Assembly (NCBI GenBank): GCA_045863055.1
Contig: BTUW01000002.1
Location: 186,001 to 250,000, forward strand
Direction: 5' to 3'
DNA length: 64,000 nucleotides
Source of the DNA: UTCHB3 sp008363265
Lineage (GTDB): Bacteria; Bacteroidota; Ignavibacteria; Ignavibacteriales; Ignavibacteriaceae
In this document: piece by piece, positions 18,179 through 27,579 of the stretch
Layout: each line of letters opens with the position of its first letter
Numbering within the stretch: position 1 is the first letter of the stretch
Notes under the pieces: model-generated
The model's database searches: none
Seen by the model: the letters and a program-made list of their open reading frames with translations, nothing else
What the model was told of the DNA's origin: nothing
Position numbers and translations under genes: made by a program

Positions 18179-20689
18179 ATGCGGAAATTACTACTTCTTT
18201 TTGTCCTTGCTATATCCATGTCCAATCTCGTTTACTCACAAACGGGTACAGACTGGAAGTGGCTCCACCCTTCACCTCAAGGTAACCAGTTAAGAGCCAT
18301 TCAGGCTTTCAGTGGTTCAACCTGGTATATTGCGGGTTTAGCCGGTACATTCATGAAGACCACCGACGCCGGTGCTACATGGGAGTTCCATCACCAGGCC
18401 GGTTTGCCTTTTGCCACATCAGGCCAGACTTCGAATGCTTATGACATCCATTTCTTCGATCTGAACAATGGTCTCATTTGCGGTTCGACTACAGGTATCC
18501 TGAAAACAACCGATGCCGGTGCAACATGGACCCCTGTTCCGACAGGATTAGCCTTGACCACCATCACTTTCTACCAGTTCCATTTTACCTCATCAACCGT
18601 GGGTTACGCAGCTGGTTCAAGCGGTCGTCTTGTCAAAACCACCAACGGTGGTGCCTCATGGGACTCTGTTGGTACCGGTGTAACAACCACATTGAACGAT
18701 GTCTGGGCTTCTGACGACGGTCAGACCATCATGCTCGCAACTACGGCGGGTAATGTCAGAAGAACCACCGACGGCGGTACCACATGGGCCACTGTCAATA
18801 CAGGTGCTTCTTATATCGTTCAGAAAATTGCCGTTAACGGTACAAATGTTTTGGTTGGCGGATCTGCCGCAAGTTCTGTTACCCAGGTTAGACTTTCAAC
18901 CGACCTTGGTGCAACATGGACACTTGTTAACACAGGCATCACTGCCAATAGTGTTGTTTGGGATATCGATTATACAAACGGCGCCTGGTTCGTAACAGGT
19001 AACAGTTTCGATATTTTCAAGTCAACAGATAACGGTACTTCCTGGACTGCCATTTCAGTTCTCAACCCGACACAACCATGGACAAGTGCCTACTATGCCG
19101 CTGCCTTCTCACCAACAGGTGATTCACTCGTGGCTGTTGGCGGGTTCGGACTTATTCAGTCGAAATATGGTGCTGCCGCAACCCCGACCGCACACACATT
19201 TCTTGCTAAACCGGGTACCTGGTATGATACCTGGTCATCAGGACCCAACGGCACAGTCATCGCAGTAGGTGCGCCGACTGTTGCCAATTCCTCATTCGAT
19301 CAGATCGCGAGATCAACCAATGGCGGTACAACATGGGCTCTGGTTCCATTCTCGACCACATCAACCGCGACTTTTTGGTCGATAGACATGGTTGATAACA
19401 ACCTCGGCTTCACCTCCGGAACCAACAGCGCGATCTATAAAACCACCAATGGTGGCGCAAGCTGGGATTCACTTGCTTCCACAGGTCTCCCTGTCGGTGC
19501 AACCTTCAGAAAGATCGATTTTGTTGATGCCAACACAGGATGGGTTTTTGTGAGCGCTCCGAGCACGCTGACAAACTTCATTTACAAAACCACTGATGGT
19601 GGTGCCACATGGACCGCGCAATCGCACGGTATTTCTGCTGCGAGTGCAGGTCAGGTTTATGGAGCTCACATGCGCGATGCTAACAAAGGTGTGCTTCTTA
19701 CCTGGGAACCGGTTCCATACAGCACTGTTGACGGTGGTGCCACATGGAGAAGAGATACCACGAAAGACGACTTCGGTGGTTTCCTTTACGATGTAAAAAT
19801 GGTTGATGATTCGCTTGGCTACATGGTGGGCAGCAGCGGAAGAGTATATAAAACGACAAATGGTGGAATCATGTGGGATACACTCACTGTTCCGACCAGA
19901 TCCTACACATTTAACTCTTTGGAACTGATCAACGCCCAGACTGTCGCGATCTTTGGCAGCACGGGAACAAACTTCATCACTTATGATGGCGGTCTCACCT
20001 GGGTAAGCAAGAATACATCCGCAGCTACCATACAGGGTTCACACTGGTCATATGACGCGGGTAGCAACACCTGGGCTCTGTTCGCAGTCGGTACCAACGG
20101 CGCAATGCTGAAGAACATTCTCAGCATCGTCCCCGTTGAACTTGCTGCCTTCTCGGCAATTGTTACCGGTAACGATGTCAACCTCAGCTGGACCACTGTT
20201 ACCGAGCTCAACAACCAGGGCTTCCAGATCGAAAGATTAGATGCCAACGGCAGCTGGACCAATGTCGCTTTCATAAAAGGAAACGGCACATCCACCAGGA
20301 TGCATGAGTACTCTTTCACCGATAAAGGCGTGAAAGAAGGAAGATACACATACCGCCTGAAACAGATCGATTTCGACGGAACAGTTGACTACTCAAACCT
20401 CGTTGAGGTTGAGGTCGGCACACCGATGACATTCGCTCTCGATCAGAACTATCCTAACCCGTTCAACCCTTCAACCACGATCTCCTACAGGATCCCGGAA
20501 GCTGCGGCTGTAACGCTTAAGATATTCGATGTTACTGGTACCGAAGTTGCAACCATCGTTAACACGAAACAGGATGCGGGTTCATACACCGTTAACTTCG
20601 ACATGACAAACTTCGCTTCAGGCATGTACATCTACAAGATAGAAGCCGGAAAATATTCCGCTGTCAAGAAGATGATGCTCATGAAATAG
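18179..20689 (+). CDS. Secreted Ycf48/BNR-repeat protein with T9SS type A sorting domain
   Basis: 836 residues, with a clear leader (RKLLLLFVLAISMSNLVYSQ) and ribosome site GAGAGGAG 6-7 nt before the ATG. About 12 motifs of the KTTDAGATW type mark Ycf48/BNR propeller blades over residues 55-630. The linker-like domain starts near 650 (VPVELAAFSAIVTGNDVNLSW), then NYPNPFNPSTTISY near 757 and a sorting domain ending KMMLMK. It is close in plan to the proteins at 1101 and 57753. Secreted through type IX by family knowledge; role beyond binding or scaffold unknown. It is followed by a GC palindrome and a bidirectional terminator, and converges on a second cargo cluster. Confidence 0.87.
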   Translation: MRKLLLLFVLAISMSNLVYSQTGTDWKWLHPSPQGNQLRAIQAFSGSTWYIAGLAGTFMKTTDAGATWEFHHQAGLPFATSGQTSNAYDIHFFDLNNGLICGSTTGILKTTDAGATWTPVPTGLALTTITFYQFHFTSSTVGYAAGSSGRLVKTTNGGASWDSVGTGVTTTLNDVWASDDGQTIMLATTAGNVRRTTDGGTTWATVNTGASYIVQKIAVNGTNVLVGGSAASSVTQVRLSTDLGATWTLVNTGITANSVVWDIDYTNGAWFVTGNSFDIFKSTDNGTSWTAISVLNPTQPWTSAYYAAAFSPTGDSLVAVGGFGLIQSKYGAAATPTAHTFLAKPGTWYDTWSSGPNGTVIAVGAPTVANSSFDQIARSTNGGTTWALVPFSTTSTATFWSIDMVDNNLGFTSGTNSAIYKTTNGGASWDSLASTGLPVGATFRKIDFVDANTGWVFVSAPSTLTNFIYKTTDGGATWTAQSHGISAASAGQVYGAHMRDANKGVLLTWEPVPYSTVDGGATWRRDTTKDDFGGFLYDVKMVDDSLGYMVGSSGRVYKTTNGGIMWDTLTVPTRSYTFNSLELINAQTVAIFGSTGTNFITYDGGLTWVSKNTSAATIQGSHWSYDAGSNTWALFAVGTNGAMLKNILSIVPVELAAFSAIVTGNDVNLSWTTVTELNNQGFQIERLDANGSWTNVAFIKGNGTSTRMHEYSFTDKGVKEGRYTYRLKQIDFDGTVDYSNLVEVEVGTPMTFALDQNYPNPFNPSTTISYRIPEAAAVTLKIFDVTGTEVATIVNTKQDAGSYTVNFDMTNFASGMYIYKIEAGKYSAVKKMMLMK

Positions 20690-20696
20690 GTATTAG

Positions 20697-20748
20697 TCCG
20701 CCGCGGCGGATTAGGTATCAGGTATTATTTGATATCTGATAGTTGGTG
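20697..20748. repeat. Palindrome-cored intergenic element (CCGCCGCGGCGG type)
   Basis: TCCGCCGCGGCGGA at 20697-20710 is a perfect 14-bp palindrome 7 nt after the stop of the preceding gene. It is flanked on both sides by variants of a GGTATYAG unit (GGTATTAG before; GGTATCAGGTATTA after, then GATATCTGATAG). The same core recurs at 49744, in degenerate form at 45795, and as a GCGC variant at 26276 and 28491. Confidence 0.65.
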
Positions 20749-20758
20749 CCAAAATATT

Positions 20759-20793
20759 AAAGCCCCGGTGCTGAGAAGCATCGGGGCTTTTTT
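20759..20793. terminator. Bidirectional terminator between two convergent T9SS cargo genes
   Basis: AAAGCCCCGGTGCT pairs with AGCATCGGGGCTTT around a GAGA loop, with T-rich runs on both outer sides. It separates the gene ending at 20689 from the one ending at 20812. Confidence 0.85.
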
Positions 20794-20811
20794 AATGGGG
20801 TTGGGTGAATA

Positions 20812-23160
20812 TTATTTGAGGAGGGTCATCTTCTTTGTGAGTGAAGTGCTGCCCGCTCCGAGGCGGTAGAAGTAAATACCGCTTGGGAGATCCACGGCGT
20901 TGAACTCAACAGAGTGCTCTCCCGCCGGCATTTCACCATTCATGAGTACCTTCACCAGTTCTCCCGCGGAATTATAAACCTTCAGTTCCGCGTAACCGGC
21001 AATGGCAGAGCCACGAGCCGGCAACGCGTAATGGATTACCGTAACCGGATTAAACGGATTCGGATAATTCTGATGAAGCGAAAGTTCTGTCGGCACACCC
21101 GTTACCTCTATCTCTTTTGAGTAACTCATCTCTCCCGAGTGGTCAACCTGCCGGAGGCGGTAGATCACCCTCTCACCGGTGGCGGGGCGGTTTTCATCAA
21201 TGAACGAATAACGGTTCACAGAAACCGTACTCCCCTTCCCGGGAATGAAGGCCAGATCACGCCATGAACCGTCTGAATTCTTCTGTATGAAGAATCCATG
21301 GTTGTTCGTCTCCGTGGCAGTGCTCCAGTTCAGCAGGACACCATTTCTAACGGTTTCAGCAGAGAAAGTGGTAAATTCGACCGGCAGCCCCATGGCGTAT
21401 CTGATCATTAATGAGGAGTTATTCAGAACGAGACCAAATGTCCTGTGACGCACCGCCAACAGAAAAACATTCGACGGGGAGAGCCCCGGACCCATGTCTT
21501 CAATATATGAGGCCCCGAAATTGGTTGTTGAGATAAGTTTGCCTGCATGAGTCTGAAAATAGTAATGAGTGGGATCACAATAGAAGAACCGGGCAACGGG
21601 AAACCCATTAACGCGCCAGGTTGTACCTCCGTCCGAGCTATAATGCATTCCGCTAACCCTCGCAGCCAGAAAGATATTAGTACCTTGGCCTATAATTCCG
21701 AGGATATGGTCACCATGCACTACAGACACCCTTTTCTGTTGCCATGTTAGCCCCAGATCAGTTGATCTGAGATAGTATCCGCTGTCCTGCGCGACAAAGA
21801 TGTTCGCCCCCCAAGGGTAGATGAAGTTGGTCTGTCTTGCCGCGGGAAGTGCACGCATCTGCCAGTCAACACCACGGTTGGTGGATATCCAAAGCCAGGC
21901 AGAATTGTCGGCAAGCAGATAGGTGGAATCATAAGCAAATATTAAAGGATCGTTCGCTAAAGGTGGAACATTGACGGGAGTGATCGCTCTTGGTGATTGC
22001 TGAAACCTGAAAATACCATTCGTGGAAGTCTTTACCAGAAACGCGGAGTCACTTTCCCGTGTAGTATAAAGAACTGCACCGGGGATCGTGTCCGCGATCT
22101 GCTGCCACCCGTATCCATAATTACCCGACCTGTAGATCTTCCCACCTTTTCTGACGACAAACATCTCATTTTGTGAGAGTATCGATACCCCCGCCAGATC
22201 AGAATTACCCGGTTCTGATCTCTTCTCCCATGTTTTTCCGGCATCGGTTGAGTAATAAACACGGAACGCGAGGTCGAACCCAATTGCTTCCAAGCCCGCG
22301 GTTGGCTGCACTTCTCTCAGTGCCGGCACTTCCGCGGGATGCCAGGTTTTCATACTGTCTGTTGTGTAGAATACCTTGTTTGCCTCATCAACGGCTATCC
22401 CCTGTGCAATAGAGATCATTCTAAGGAAGAGCAGATCATGATGACACGGAATTGAATCCCAGGACGTTCCTCTGTTTGTCGAGCGGAAGATCGTTTTTCC
22501 AGAAGTACCGGATACAAATGTAAAAAGCAGGGTGCCACTCACGGAGCTGATGAACTTTGCATCACCTTCGAATATTTTTACCTGATTGAAGGTCATCCCA
22601 ACATCGGGAGAATGGAGGACCCGGTTCAGAGTGGTGAGAATAAAGTAATCATCTGTTCCCCTTAACGAAGCCAGAGCCTTGATCTTCCCGGCTTCCATCC
22701 ATGGGAAGGTATGGTACGACCATGTGTCGATCCCGGGCATTTTTCTGAAGAATATTTCCTTCCCCGCCACGATGAACTCGCCGTCCCTCGCGGAGGTTGC
22801 GTCAACAGGGTTTGTAAGATTCAGGATACTCCCGGTCTCTTTCCAGCTGCCTCCGTTGTTTGTTGTAATTGTCCCCTTATGCATGTATTGATCAAGAACA
22901 AGTTTGGTTTTTCCTCCCGCCCCAACCACTTTGCTAGTTTTTTTTGAATTTCGAAGTGGATCAACCAGCCAACTCTTCCCATTGTCGAAAGATTTGAGGA
23001 TATAATCGGAATTGGTCGGAACCATGACCACATCCTGATCGGCTGTAACCGACCCCGGCGTTAAGTAGATGCCCGGAAAGAAATCCGGGCTTACGGGCAA
23101 CCACTGCGAGTAAACAGCACTCGATATCATCAAATACGAAACAAAGAATAATCTTTTCAA
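20812..23160 (-). CDS. Secreted BNR-repeat protein with T9SS sorting domain (tandem paralogue 2)
   Basis: 782 residues from a TTG at 23160. An earlier in-frame TTG at 23172 exists, but GGGAGG (23165-23170) lies between the two, 4 nt before the second, so the later start fits. Leader: KRLFFVSYLMISSAVYSQW. About ten degenerate BNR motifs (KSFDNGKSW, RSTNRGTSW, YSTDAGKTW) span residues 40-560. The C-terminal 200 residues carry VEFTTFSAETVRNG, NYPNPFNPVTVIHY and a sorting domain ending KMTLLK. It is the downstream member of a tandem pair with the gene at 23201-25534, 40 nt away. The N-terminal parts differ widely, while the C-terminal third is nearly identical at DNA level. It has a 5-residue insert (RGSAI) in the sorting domain that its twin lacks. 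Confidence 0.85.
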   Translation of the reverse strand: MKRLFFVSYLMISSAVYSQWLPVSPDFFPGIYLTPGSVTADQDVVMVPTNSDYILKSFDNGKSWLVDPLRNSKKTSKVVGAGGKTKLVLDQYMHKGTITTNNGGSWKETGSILNLTNPVDATSARDGEFIVAGKEIFFRKMPGIDTWSYHTFPWMEAGKIKALASLRGTDDYFILTTLNRVLHSPDVGMTFNQVKIFEGDAKFISSVSGTLLFTFVSGTSGKTIFRSTNRGTSWDSIPCHHDLLFLRMISIAQGIAVDEANKVFYTTDSMKTWHPAEVPALREVQPTAGLEAIGFDLAFRVYYSTDAGKTWEKRSEPGNSDLAGVSILSQNEMFVVRKGGKIYRSGNYGYGWQQIADTIPGAVLYTTRESDSAFLVKTSTNGIFRFQQSPRAITPVNVPPLANDPLIFAYDSTYLLADNSAWLWISTNRGVDWQMRALPAARQTNFIYPWGANIFVAQDSGYYLRSTDLGLTWQQKRVSVVHGDHILGIIGQGTNIFLAARVSGMHYSSDGGTTWRVNGFPVARFFYCDPTHYYFQTHAGKLISTTNFGASYIEDMGPGLSPSNVFLLAVRHRTFGLVLNNSSLMIRYAMGLPVEFTTFSAETVRNGVLLNWSTATETNNHGFFIQKNSDGSWRDLAFIPGKGSTVSVNRYSFIDENRPATGERVIYRLRQVDHSGEMSYSKEIEVTGVPTELSLHQNYPNPFNPVTVIHYALPARGSAIAGYAELKVYNSAGELVKVLMNGEMPAGEHSVEFNAVDLPSGIYFYRLGAGSTSLTKKMTLLK

Positions 23161-23164
23161 AATA

Positions 23165-23170
23165 CCTCCC
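23165..23170 (-). promoter_or_regulatory. Ribosome-binding site that fixes a TTG start
   Basis: GGGAGG on the minus strand, 4 nt before the TTG at 23160. Because it sits downstream of the earlier in-frame TTG at 23172, it argues for the shorter protein. Confidence 0.65.
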
Positions 23171-23200
23171 AAAACCCCGTCTCAGGGTATTTTTGTTTTT

Positions 23201-25534
23201 CTACTTCAAAAGCAACATTTTGCGGGCAATCCGCTTCCCGCCAAAATCAAGTCTGTAAAAATATATCCCACTCGGCAGATCGGCAGCGTTGAACTCAAAG
23301 GAATGCTCTCCCGCGGGTATTTCCCCATTCACGAGCACCTTCACCAGTTCTCCCGCGGAATTGTAAACCCTCAGCTCCGCGTAACCGGCAACCGGCAACG
23401 CGTAACGGATAACGGTAACCGGATTAAACGGATTGGGGTAATTCTGCTGAAGCGAAAGTTCTACCGGCACACCCGTTACCTCTATCTCTTTTGAGTAACT
23501 CATCTCTCCTGAGTGGTCAACCTGCCGGAGGCGGTAAAGTACCTTCTCACCGGTGGCCGGCCGGTTTTCATCAATGAACGAATAACTGTTCACAGAAACA
23601 GTGCTCCCCTTCCCGGGAACGAAAGCAAGATCACGCCATGAACCGTCTGAATTCTTCTGTATGAAGAATCCATGGTTGTTTGTCTCCGTGGCAGTGCTCC
23701 AGTTCAGCAGGACACCATTTCTGACGGTTTCAGCAGAGAAAGTGGTAAATTCGACCGGAACCCCCATGGCGTACTTGATCAGCAGAGAATTACTATTCAG
23801 CATGAGTCCGAACGCGCCGGCACGGGAGGCGAGGAGTGAAAGTCCGTGGAAGTTCTCCGGACCCGAACTCTGTTCAGTGAATATGGCTCCGAGATCCATC
23901 GTCATGAACAGGCGGTAGTCAGATGTAAAGAGGTAGATCTGGTCATCACCAAAGAAGAAAAATTTTGAGGCCGGCGAACCTGTCTGCCGCCAGTAATTAC
24001 CCCCATTTGTTGTAAAGAACACTTTGGCGTTCGAGTTCGCTATGAATACAGTGTCGCCATGTCCCACTATCCCAGTAATGTTACTTGGCAGCGAGGTGTA
24101 TATCCGTTTATCCTGCCATGACCGGCCAAAATTCGCGGACCTGAGATACCGTGAACTGTCCTGTCCGACAAATATCTCCCTCCCGCGCGCGTAAACGAAA
24201 TTGATTTTCCTCGAGACTGGAAGTACACTTTCAGTCCAATTCTCACCCCGGTCTGTTGAGATGAGCATTACGGAAGTGTCTTTTTCAAGAATATAGACCG
24301 AATCGTAAGCATAAAAAGCGTGATCCTCCGTGCCCTTGGGTACGTTAACAGGAGTGATCGCACGGGGCGACTGCTGAAATCTGAAATACTCTCCGGAAGA
24401 TGTTTTAGCCAGGAATGCCCCGTCGCTCTCCCTCGCTGTTGAAACCACGGTCCCCGGAATTGTGTCTGCCGTTTTCTGCCAGTAATAACCATAGTCACTG
24501 GAACGGAGGATATTGCCCGGGGCGGTAACGACGAACATTTCATTCTGATCCATAACAGCCATCCCCCTGATCTCCGCGATCCCAAGCTCCGACGAAATTT
24601 CCCATGTTTGCCCCCTGTCAGAGGTGAGCCACGCGCGGTGGTTTTCATCGAATCCAATGGCTTCCGTGCCATTTATGAGCGCCATTTCCTTGAACCTAAG
24701 CCCCGGGACCTGATGCCAGGTTTTCATACTGTCTGAAGTGTGGTAAACCTTCAGGTCTTCAGATGTCCCAATCCCGTCCTTTACCGTGAACATTCTGATA
24801 TCCCTGAACCTGTACGGCACGGGGATCGAATCCCAGGTCACACCTTTGTCACCCGAGCGATACAGGAGCAGTTGTGTTGGATCATTCACGAATGTGATCA
24901 CATAACGGCTTTCAACAGTTGTGACCAGCTTTACACTTCCACTGAAAGTTTTCTTAACCGCAAAATCTATCCCTCTTTTGTAGGAGTGAAGGAAATTGTT
25001 CGCATTGGTTACAAGGAAATAATCATCCGTGCCCTTGAAGCACGCGAGACCTGTTATCTCCTCCCCGGGAGGGAATGAAATGATCATGTTCAACCAAGTG
25101 ATCGAACCAGCTGACTTCCTCTTTAGGTTCGTTTTTCCGGCAACAAGAAACTCTTCACTTCGTGCCGATTCGACATCTACTATGGGTGAAGAAAGGAAAA
25201 TCGGAAAGAAGGTGTTATCCCAGCTCCCGCCGTCATCGGTGGTGAACTTCCCTTTATACAGAATTTTGCTGAACACCATTTTCATCGAACCGGTGGTGCC
25301 CGCGATCTTCCCGGAAGAATACCTGTCCCTGAAAAAATCGATGATCCAGGTTTTCCCCTTATCAAATGATTTGAATACAAAATCCCGTCCCGTGGGTACC
25401 ATTATCACCGTGGAATCAGCGTAAACGGTCTCTCTATCGATGACGATCCCGGGAAAGAACGAGGGATTCAACGGCATCCATTGAGCATTCAAACAAATGA
25501 CACCAAAAACAATAAACAGTATTACTTTTTTCAT
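23201..25534 (-). CDS. Secreted BNR-repeat protein with T9SS sorting domain (tandem paralogue 1)
   Basis: 777 residues with leader KKVILFIVFGVICLNAQW. Mature part: about nine BNR-like motifs (KSFDKGKTW, RSGDKGVTW, LTSDRGQTW, ISTDRGENW) over residues 45-560, then the same C-terminal block as its neighbour (VEFTTFSAETVRNG, NYPNPFNPVTVIRY) ending KMLLLK. Both twins share QQSPRAITPVNVP in mid-protein. It follows the 196-residue barrel gene by 68 nt and precedes its twin by 40 nt, all in one direction, so a four-gene transcript from about 26891 to 20812 is likely. Role: surface-exposed or released binding protein by inference; no enzyme motif seen. Confidence 0.85.
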   Translation of the reverse strand: MKKVILFIVFGVICLNAQWMPLNPSFFPGIVIDRETVYADSTVIMVPTGRDFVFKSFDKGKTWIIDFFRDRYSSGKIAGTTGSMKMVFSKILYKGKFTTDDGGSWDNTFFPIFLSSPIVDVESARSEEFLVAGKTNLKRKSAGSITWLNMIISFPPGEEITGLACFKGTDDYFLVTNANNFLHSYKRGIDFAVKKTFSGSVKLVTTVESRYVITFVNDPTQLLLYRSGDKGVTWDSIPVPYRFRDIRMFTVKDGIGTSEDLKVYHTSDSMKTWHQVPGLRFKEMALINGTEAIGFDENHRAWLTSDRGQTWEISSELGIAEIRGMAVMDQNEMFVVTAPGNILRSSDYGYYWQKTADTIPGTVVSTARESDGAFLAKTSSGEYFRFQQSPRAITPVNVPKGTEDHAFYAYDSVYILEKDTSVMLISTDRGENWTESVLPVSRKINFVYARGREIFVGQDSSRYLRSANFGRSWQDKRIYTSLPSNITGIVGHGDTVFIANSNAKVFFTTNGGNYWRQTGSPASKFFFFGDDQIYLFTSDYRLFMTMDLGAIFTEQSSGPENFHGLSLLASRAGAFGLMLNSNSLLIKYAMGVPVEFTTFSAETVRNGVLLNWSTATETNNHGFFIQKNSDGSWRDLAFVPGKGSTVSVNSYSFIDENRPATGEKVLYRLRQVDHSGEMSYSKEIEVTGVPVELSLQQNYPNPFNPVTVIRYALPVAGYAELRVYNSAGELVKVLVNGEIPAGEHSFEFNAADLPSGIYFYRLDFGGKRIARKMLLLK

Positions 25535-25602
25535 CCTGCATACTCCAACATTAAGAATTTATTTGTCTACCCGTAACCCTGTGACTCAGTGAATCTGTGG
25601 CT

Positions 25603-26193
25603 TTAAAACCTCATCCCAACCGTCCCGGTAAAGAGTCCCTTCATACCCAACCCCAATCCAAGGTGTACCCTGAATTTGTTGCCAAATCTGAGACCCACGG
25701 GAGAGAATTGGGCCGCAAGGATTGTTCGATCAGCCGAATCCTCTTTTCCATCATACTTTGCGGTGTTGTTTACGAAGCAAGCACCCACTCCTAGTTCGAG
25801 ATACATCCCAAACGATTCCTTGCTTACATATTCAAGTCGAAGTTCACCCATGGCGGATAAGAAAGAGGCATCATTCGTGCCGGCGTTCCGTGATCCTGAG
25901 AGGATATCCTTTTTCAGTACTTCATACGTTACTGACAGCCCGGCTGAAAAGTTGTCACTCGAATAGAACTGGTATCCAAGAGTTAAAGGGGGTGTACCAG
26001 TGCGTGTATCTGAATTTGCATAACCAGCCGAAAGGGCGGTGATCCAGATATCCACGAATTTGTGCACTATCTCCGGGGCACTGAGGGTCCCGATACCTCC
26101 GTAAACAAAATTCTTCTTTGCGACAACCTCTTGTGAGAATGAGAAGGATGTGAAAACCAGGATGATCATCGCGGTTAAAATTAAACGCTTCAT
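25603..26193 (-). CDS. Small outer-membrane beta-barrel protein (paralogue of the next gene upstream)
   Basis: 196 residues. Leader KRLILTAMIILVFTSFSFSQ, then alternating amphipathic strands with aromatic girdles (LTLGYQFYSS, AGLSVTYEVL, MGELRLEYVS, MYLELGVGACFV, FRVHLGLGLGMKGLF) and a terminal GMRF, typical of an eight-strand barrel ending in an aromatic residue. GGAG lies 8-9 nt before the ATG. It is clearly related to the protein at 26307-26891 (shared GTGTPPLTLGYQ / GTMPPLYLGYQ and the final GMR-aromatic/Leu end). Lying directly before two T9SS cargo genes, it may anchor or help present them; that is inference. Confidence 0.75.
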   Translation of the reverse strand: MKRLILTAMIILVFTSFSFSQEVVAKKNFVYGGIGTLSAPEIVHKFVDIWITALSAGYANSDTRTGTPPLTLGYQFYSSDNFSAGLSVTYEVLKKDILSGSRNAGTNDASFLSAMGELRLEYVSKESFGMYLELGVGACFVNNTAKYDGKEDSADRTILAAQFSPVGLRFGNKFRVHLGLGLGMKGLFTGTVGMRF

Positions 26194-26251
26194 TTTAATT
26201 CTCCGTTATGTTGCTGCCCGCTTGTGGCTGTGCCATTACCCGTTGGTCGAA

Positions 26252-26306
26252 GCACTTAAGTTCCTAAGTTCTTGATGCGCCGCGGCGCACTTAAGTTCCT
26301 AAGTTC
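26252..26306. repeat. Palindrome-cored intergenic element (GCGCCGCGGCGC type) with direct repeats
   Basis: TGCGCCGCGGCGCA at 26276-26289 is a perfect palindrome. It is flanked by two identical 20-nt copies of GCACTTAAGTTCCTAAGTTC (26252-26271 and 26287-26306), themselves built of a CTTAAGTTC/CCTAAGTTC unit. The second copy reaches the stop codon of the barrel gene ending at 26307. Confidence 0.75.
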
Positions 26307-26891
26307 CTACAACCTCATCCCCAACCCGGCGGTAATGGAGCCTTTATATCCGAAACCGATACCTATATTCAGTTTAAAATCCTTGCCGGTTCTGAAACCG
26401 ATCGGGGTAACCTGAAATGCCGGGGTTATCTTGTCACCCTTTTGGAGGCGACCGGCATATTTGGCCTCTTCGGAGTAGTAGCAGAGACCCGCGGCGGCCT
26501 CGAGGTAAACTGCGAACCACTCGGTCTTGACCCATTCGTAATCAACTTCGGCCATGAAGATGTTGAAGTAGCGGTAGAAGTCGCCACCCGGTACTTCGTT
26601 CAACGTCAGTTCCTTCCCCAGCTGCTGATATGTGTATGACGCGCCCACCCCGAACCTGTCGGTCACCCGGTACTGATAACCGAGATATAGAGGCGGCATT
26701 GTCCCCTTCGCGTTGGAGGTAACATAACCGCCGGTAAGGGCAATGGTTGACACTTCTTCAAGTATTGAACCAACCTGTGGAAGGCTCATAACGCCCGTAC
26801 CCGCGTAAAAATAGCTGCTCTTCTGGGCATCAGAACTTCTGAATGCCAGGATCATCACTGCCAAAAAGAACAAGAAGTTTCTTGATCTCAT
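26307..26891 (-). CDS. Small outer-membrane beta-barrel protein
   Basis: 194 residues from ATG 26891. A longer in-frame reading from 27029 is rejected because it adds a basic, unrelated stretch, while GGAG lies 8 nt before 26891 and the leader (RSRNFLFFLAVMILAFRSSDAQ) starts there. The mature part alternates amphipathic strands (LYLGYQYRVTDRFGVGASYTY, cut here in the middle of its barrel: AEVDYEWVKTEWFAVYLEAA, LNIGIGFGYKGSITAGLGMRL as terminal strands). Related to the next gene downstream. First gene of a probable operon with that paralogue and two T9SS cargo genes; a repeat element lies between the two barrel genes. Confidence 0.75.
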   Translation of the reverse strand: MRSRNFLFFLAVMILAFRSSDAQKSSYFYAGTGVMSLPQVGSILEEVSTIALTGGYVTSNAKGTMPPLYLGYQYRVTDRFGVGASYTYQQLGKELTLNEVPGGDFYRYFNIFMAEVDYEWVKTEWFAVYLEAAAGLCYYSEEAKYAGRLQKGDKITPAFQVTPIGFRTGKDFKLNIGIGFGYKGSITAGLGMRL

Positions 26892-27054
26892 ATTAAAACT
26901 CCGGATAAAATGCTTAATTGCTTCCCTTATATTACTCAATTTTGCAATTAATTCAAATTTTCTTCCCCGGAGTAAAAAAATTTTTAACAACATCCCCCTC
27001 TTGCGCCAACTTTTTGTTGATACGGACATCTATATTTGAAAGAAATAAAGATTT

Positions 27055-27570
27055 ATGGACGAAATAATCGACTTTACCCTCAGCTATAACCGGTACAAGA
27101 AAAAACTGTACAACTTCACCCTCAGGATGACGGGTGACCGGATGATGGCCGAGGACATAGTTCAGACCGTTTTCCTCCGGTTCTGGAAACACATGCACGA
27201 GATCCGTAACTCATCCGCGGTGATATTTTGGCTCTACAAAGCCGCCCGGAACGAGATCTACTCCCAGTTCAGGAACCGGAAAAGGTACAACGAACGGACC
27301 GAAGCCACCGACATCGGCGAACTCCAGATCCCGGGGGGAACTGACGGTGAGACGGGATTCATACTGAACGAAACCAGGGAGATGGTACTCGATGCAATCG
27401 CGACACTTCCTGATGAGCAGAAGGAAGTGGTGCTCCTGAAGGAATACAGCGGCCTTTCGTATGACGAGATCGCATCTATCTGCGGCATTGAAACAGCGCT
27501 GGTGAAAAGCCGGCTTTATTCGGCACGGCAAAAACTGATAAAGATACTTTCGAAAAAGATCAATGAGTGA
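27055..27570 (+). CDS. ECF-family RNA polymerase sigma factor
   Basis: 171 residues, normal for the family. Region 2 (about 10-80: LYNFTLRMTGDRMMAEDIVQ, then VFLRFWKH) binds the -10 element and core polymerase; region 4 (about 115-165: LPDEQKEVVLLKEYSGLSYD, IASICGIETALVKSRLYSARQKL) is a helix-turn-helix for the -35 element. Next to it, 9 nt downstream, is a single-pass anti-sigma candidate, then a TonB-C protein and a large outer-membrane receptor, the layout of envelope-signal sigma systems in Bacteroidota. A TATATTTG sequence (27031-27038) lies 16 nt before the ATG, but no good partner element is found. Confidence 0.92.
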   Translation: MDEIIDFTLSYNRYKKKLYNFTLRMTGDRMMAEDIVQTVFLRFWKHMHEIRNSSAVIFWLYKAARNEIYSQFRNRKRYNERTEATDIGELQIPGGTDGETGFILNETREMVLDAIATLPDEQKEVVLLKEYSGLSYDEIASICGIETALVKSRLYSARQKLIKILSKKINE

Positions 27571-27579
27571 GATGACAAA

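Noticed and set aside
20759..20793. Another palindrome-cored repeat element
   Set aside because: The stem-loop with T-rich flanks is an ordinary bidirectional terminator and lacks the CCGCGG core.
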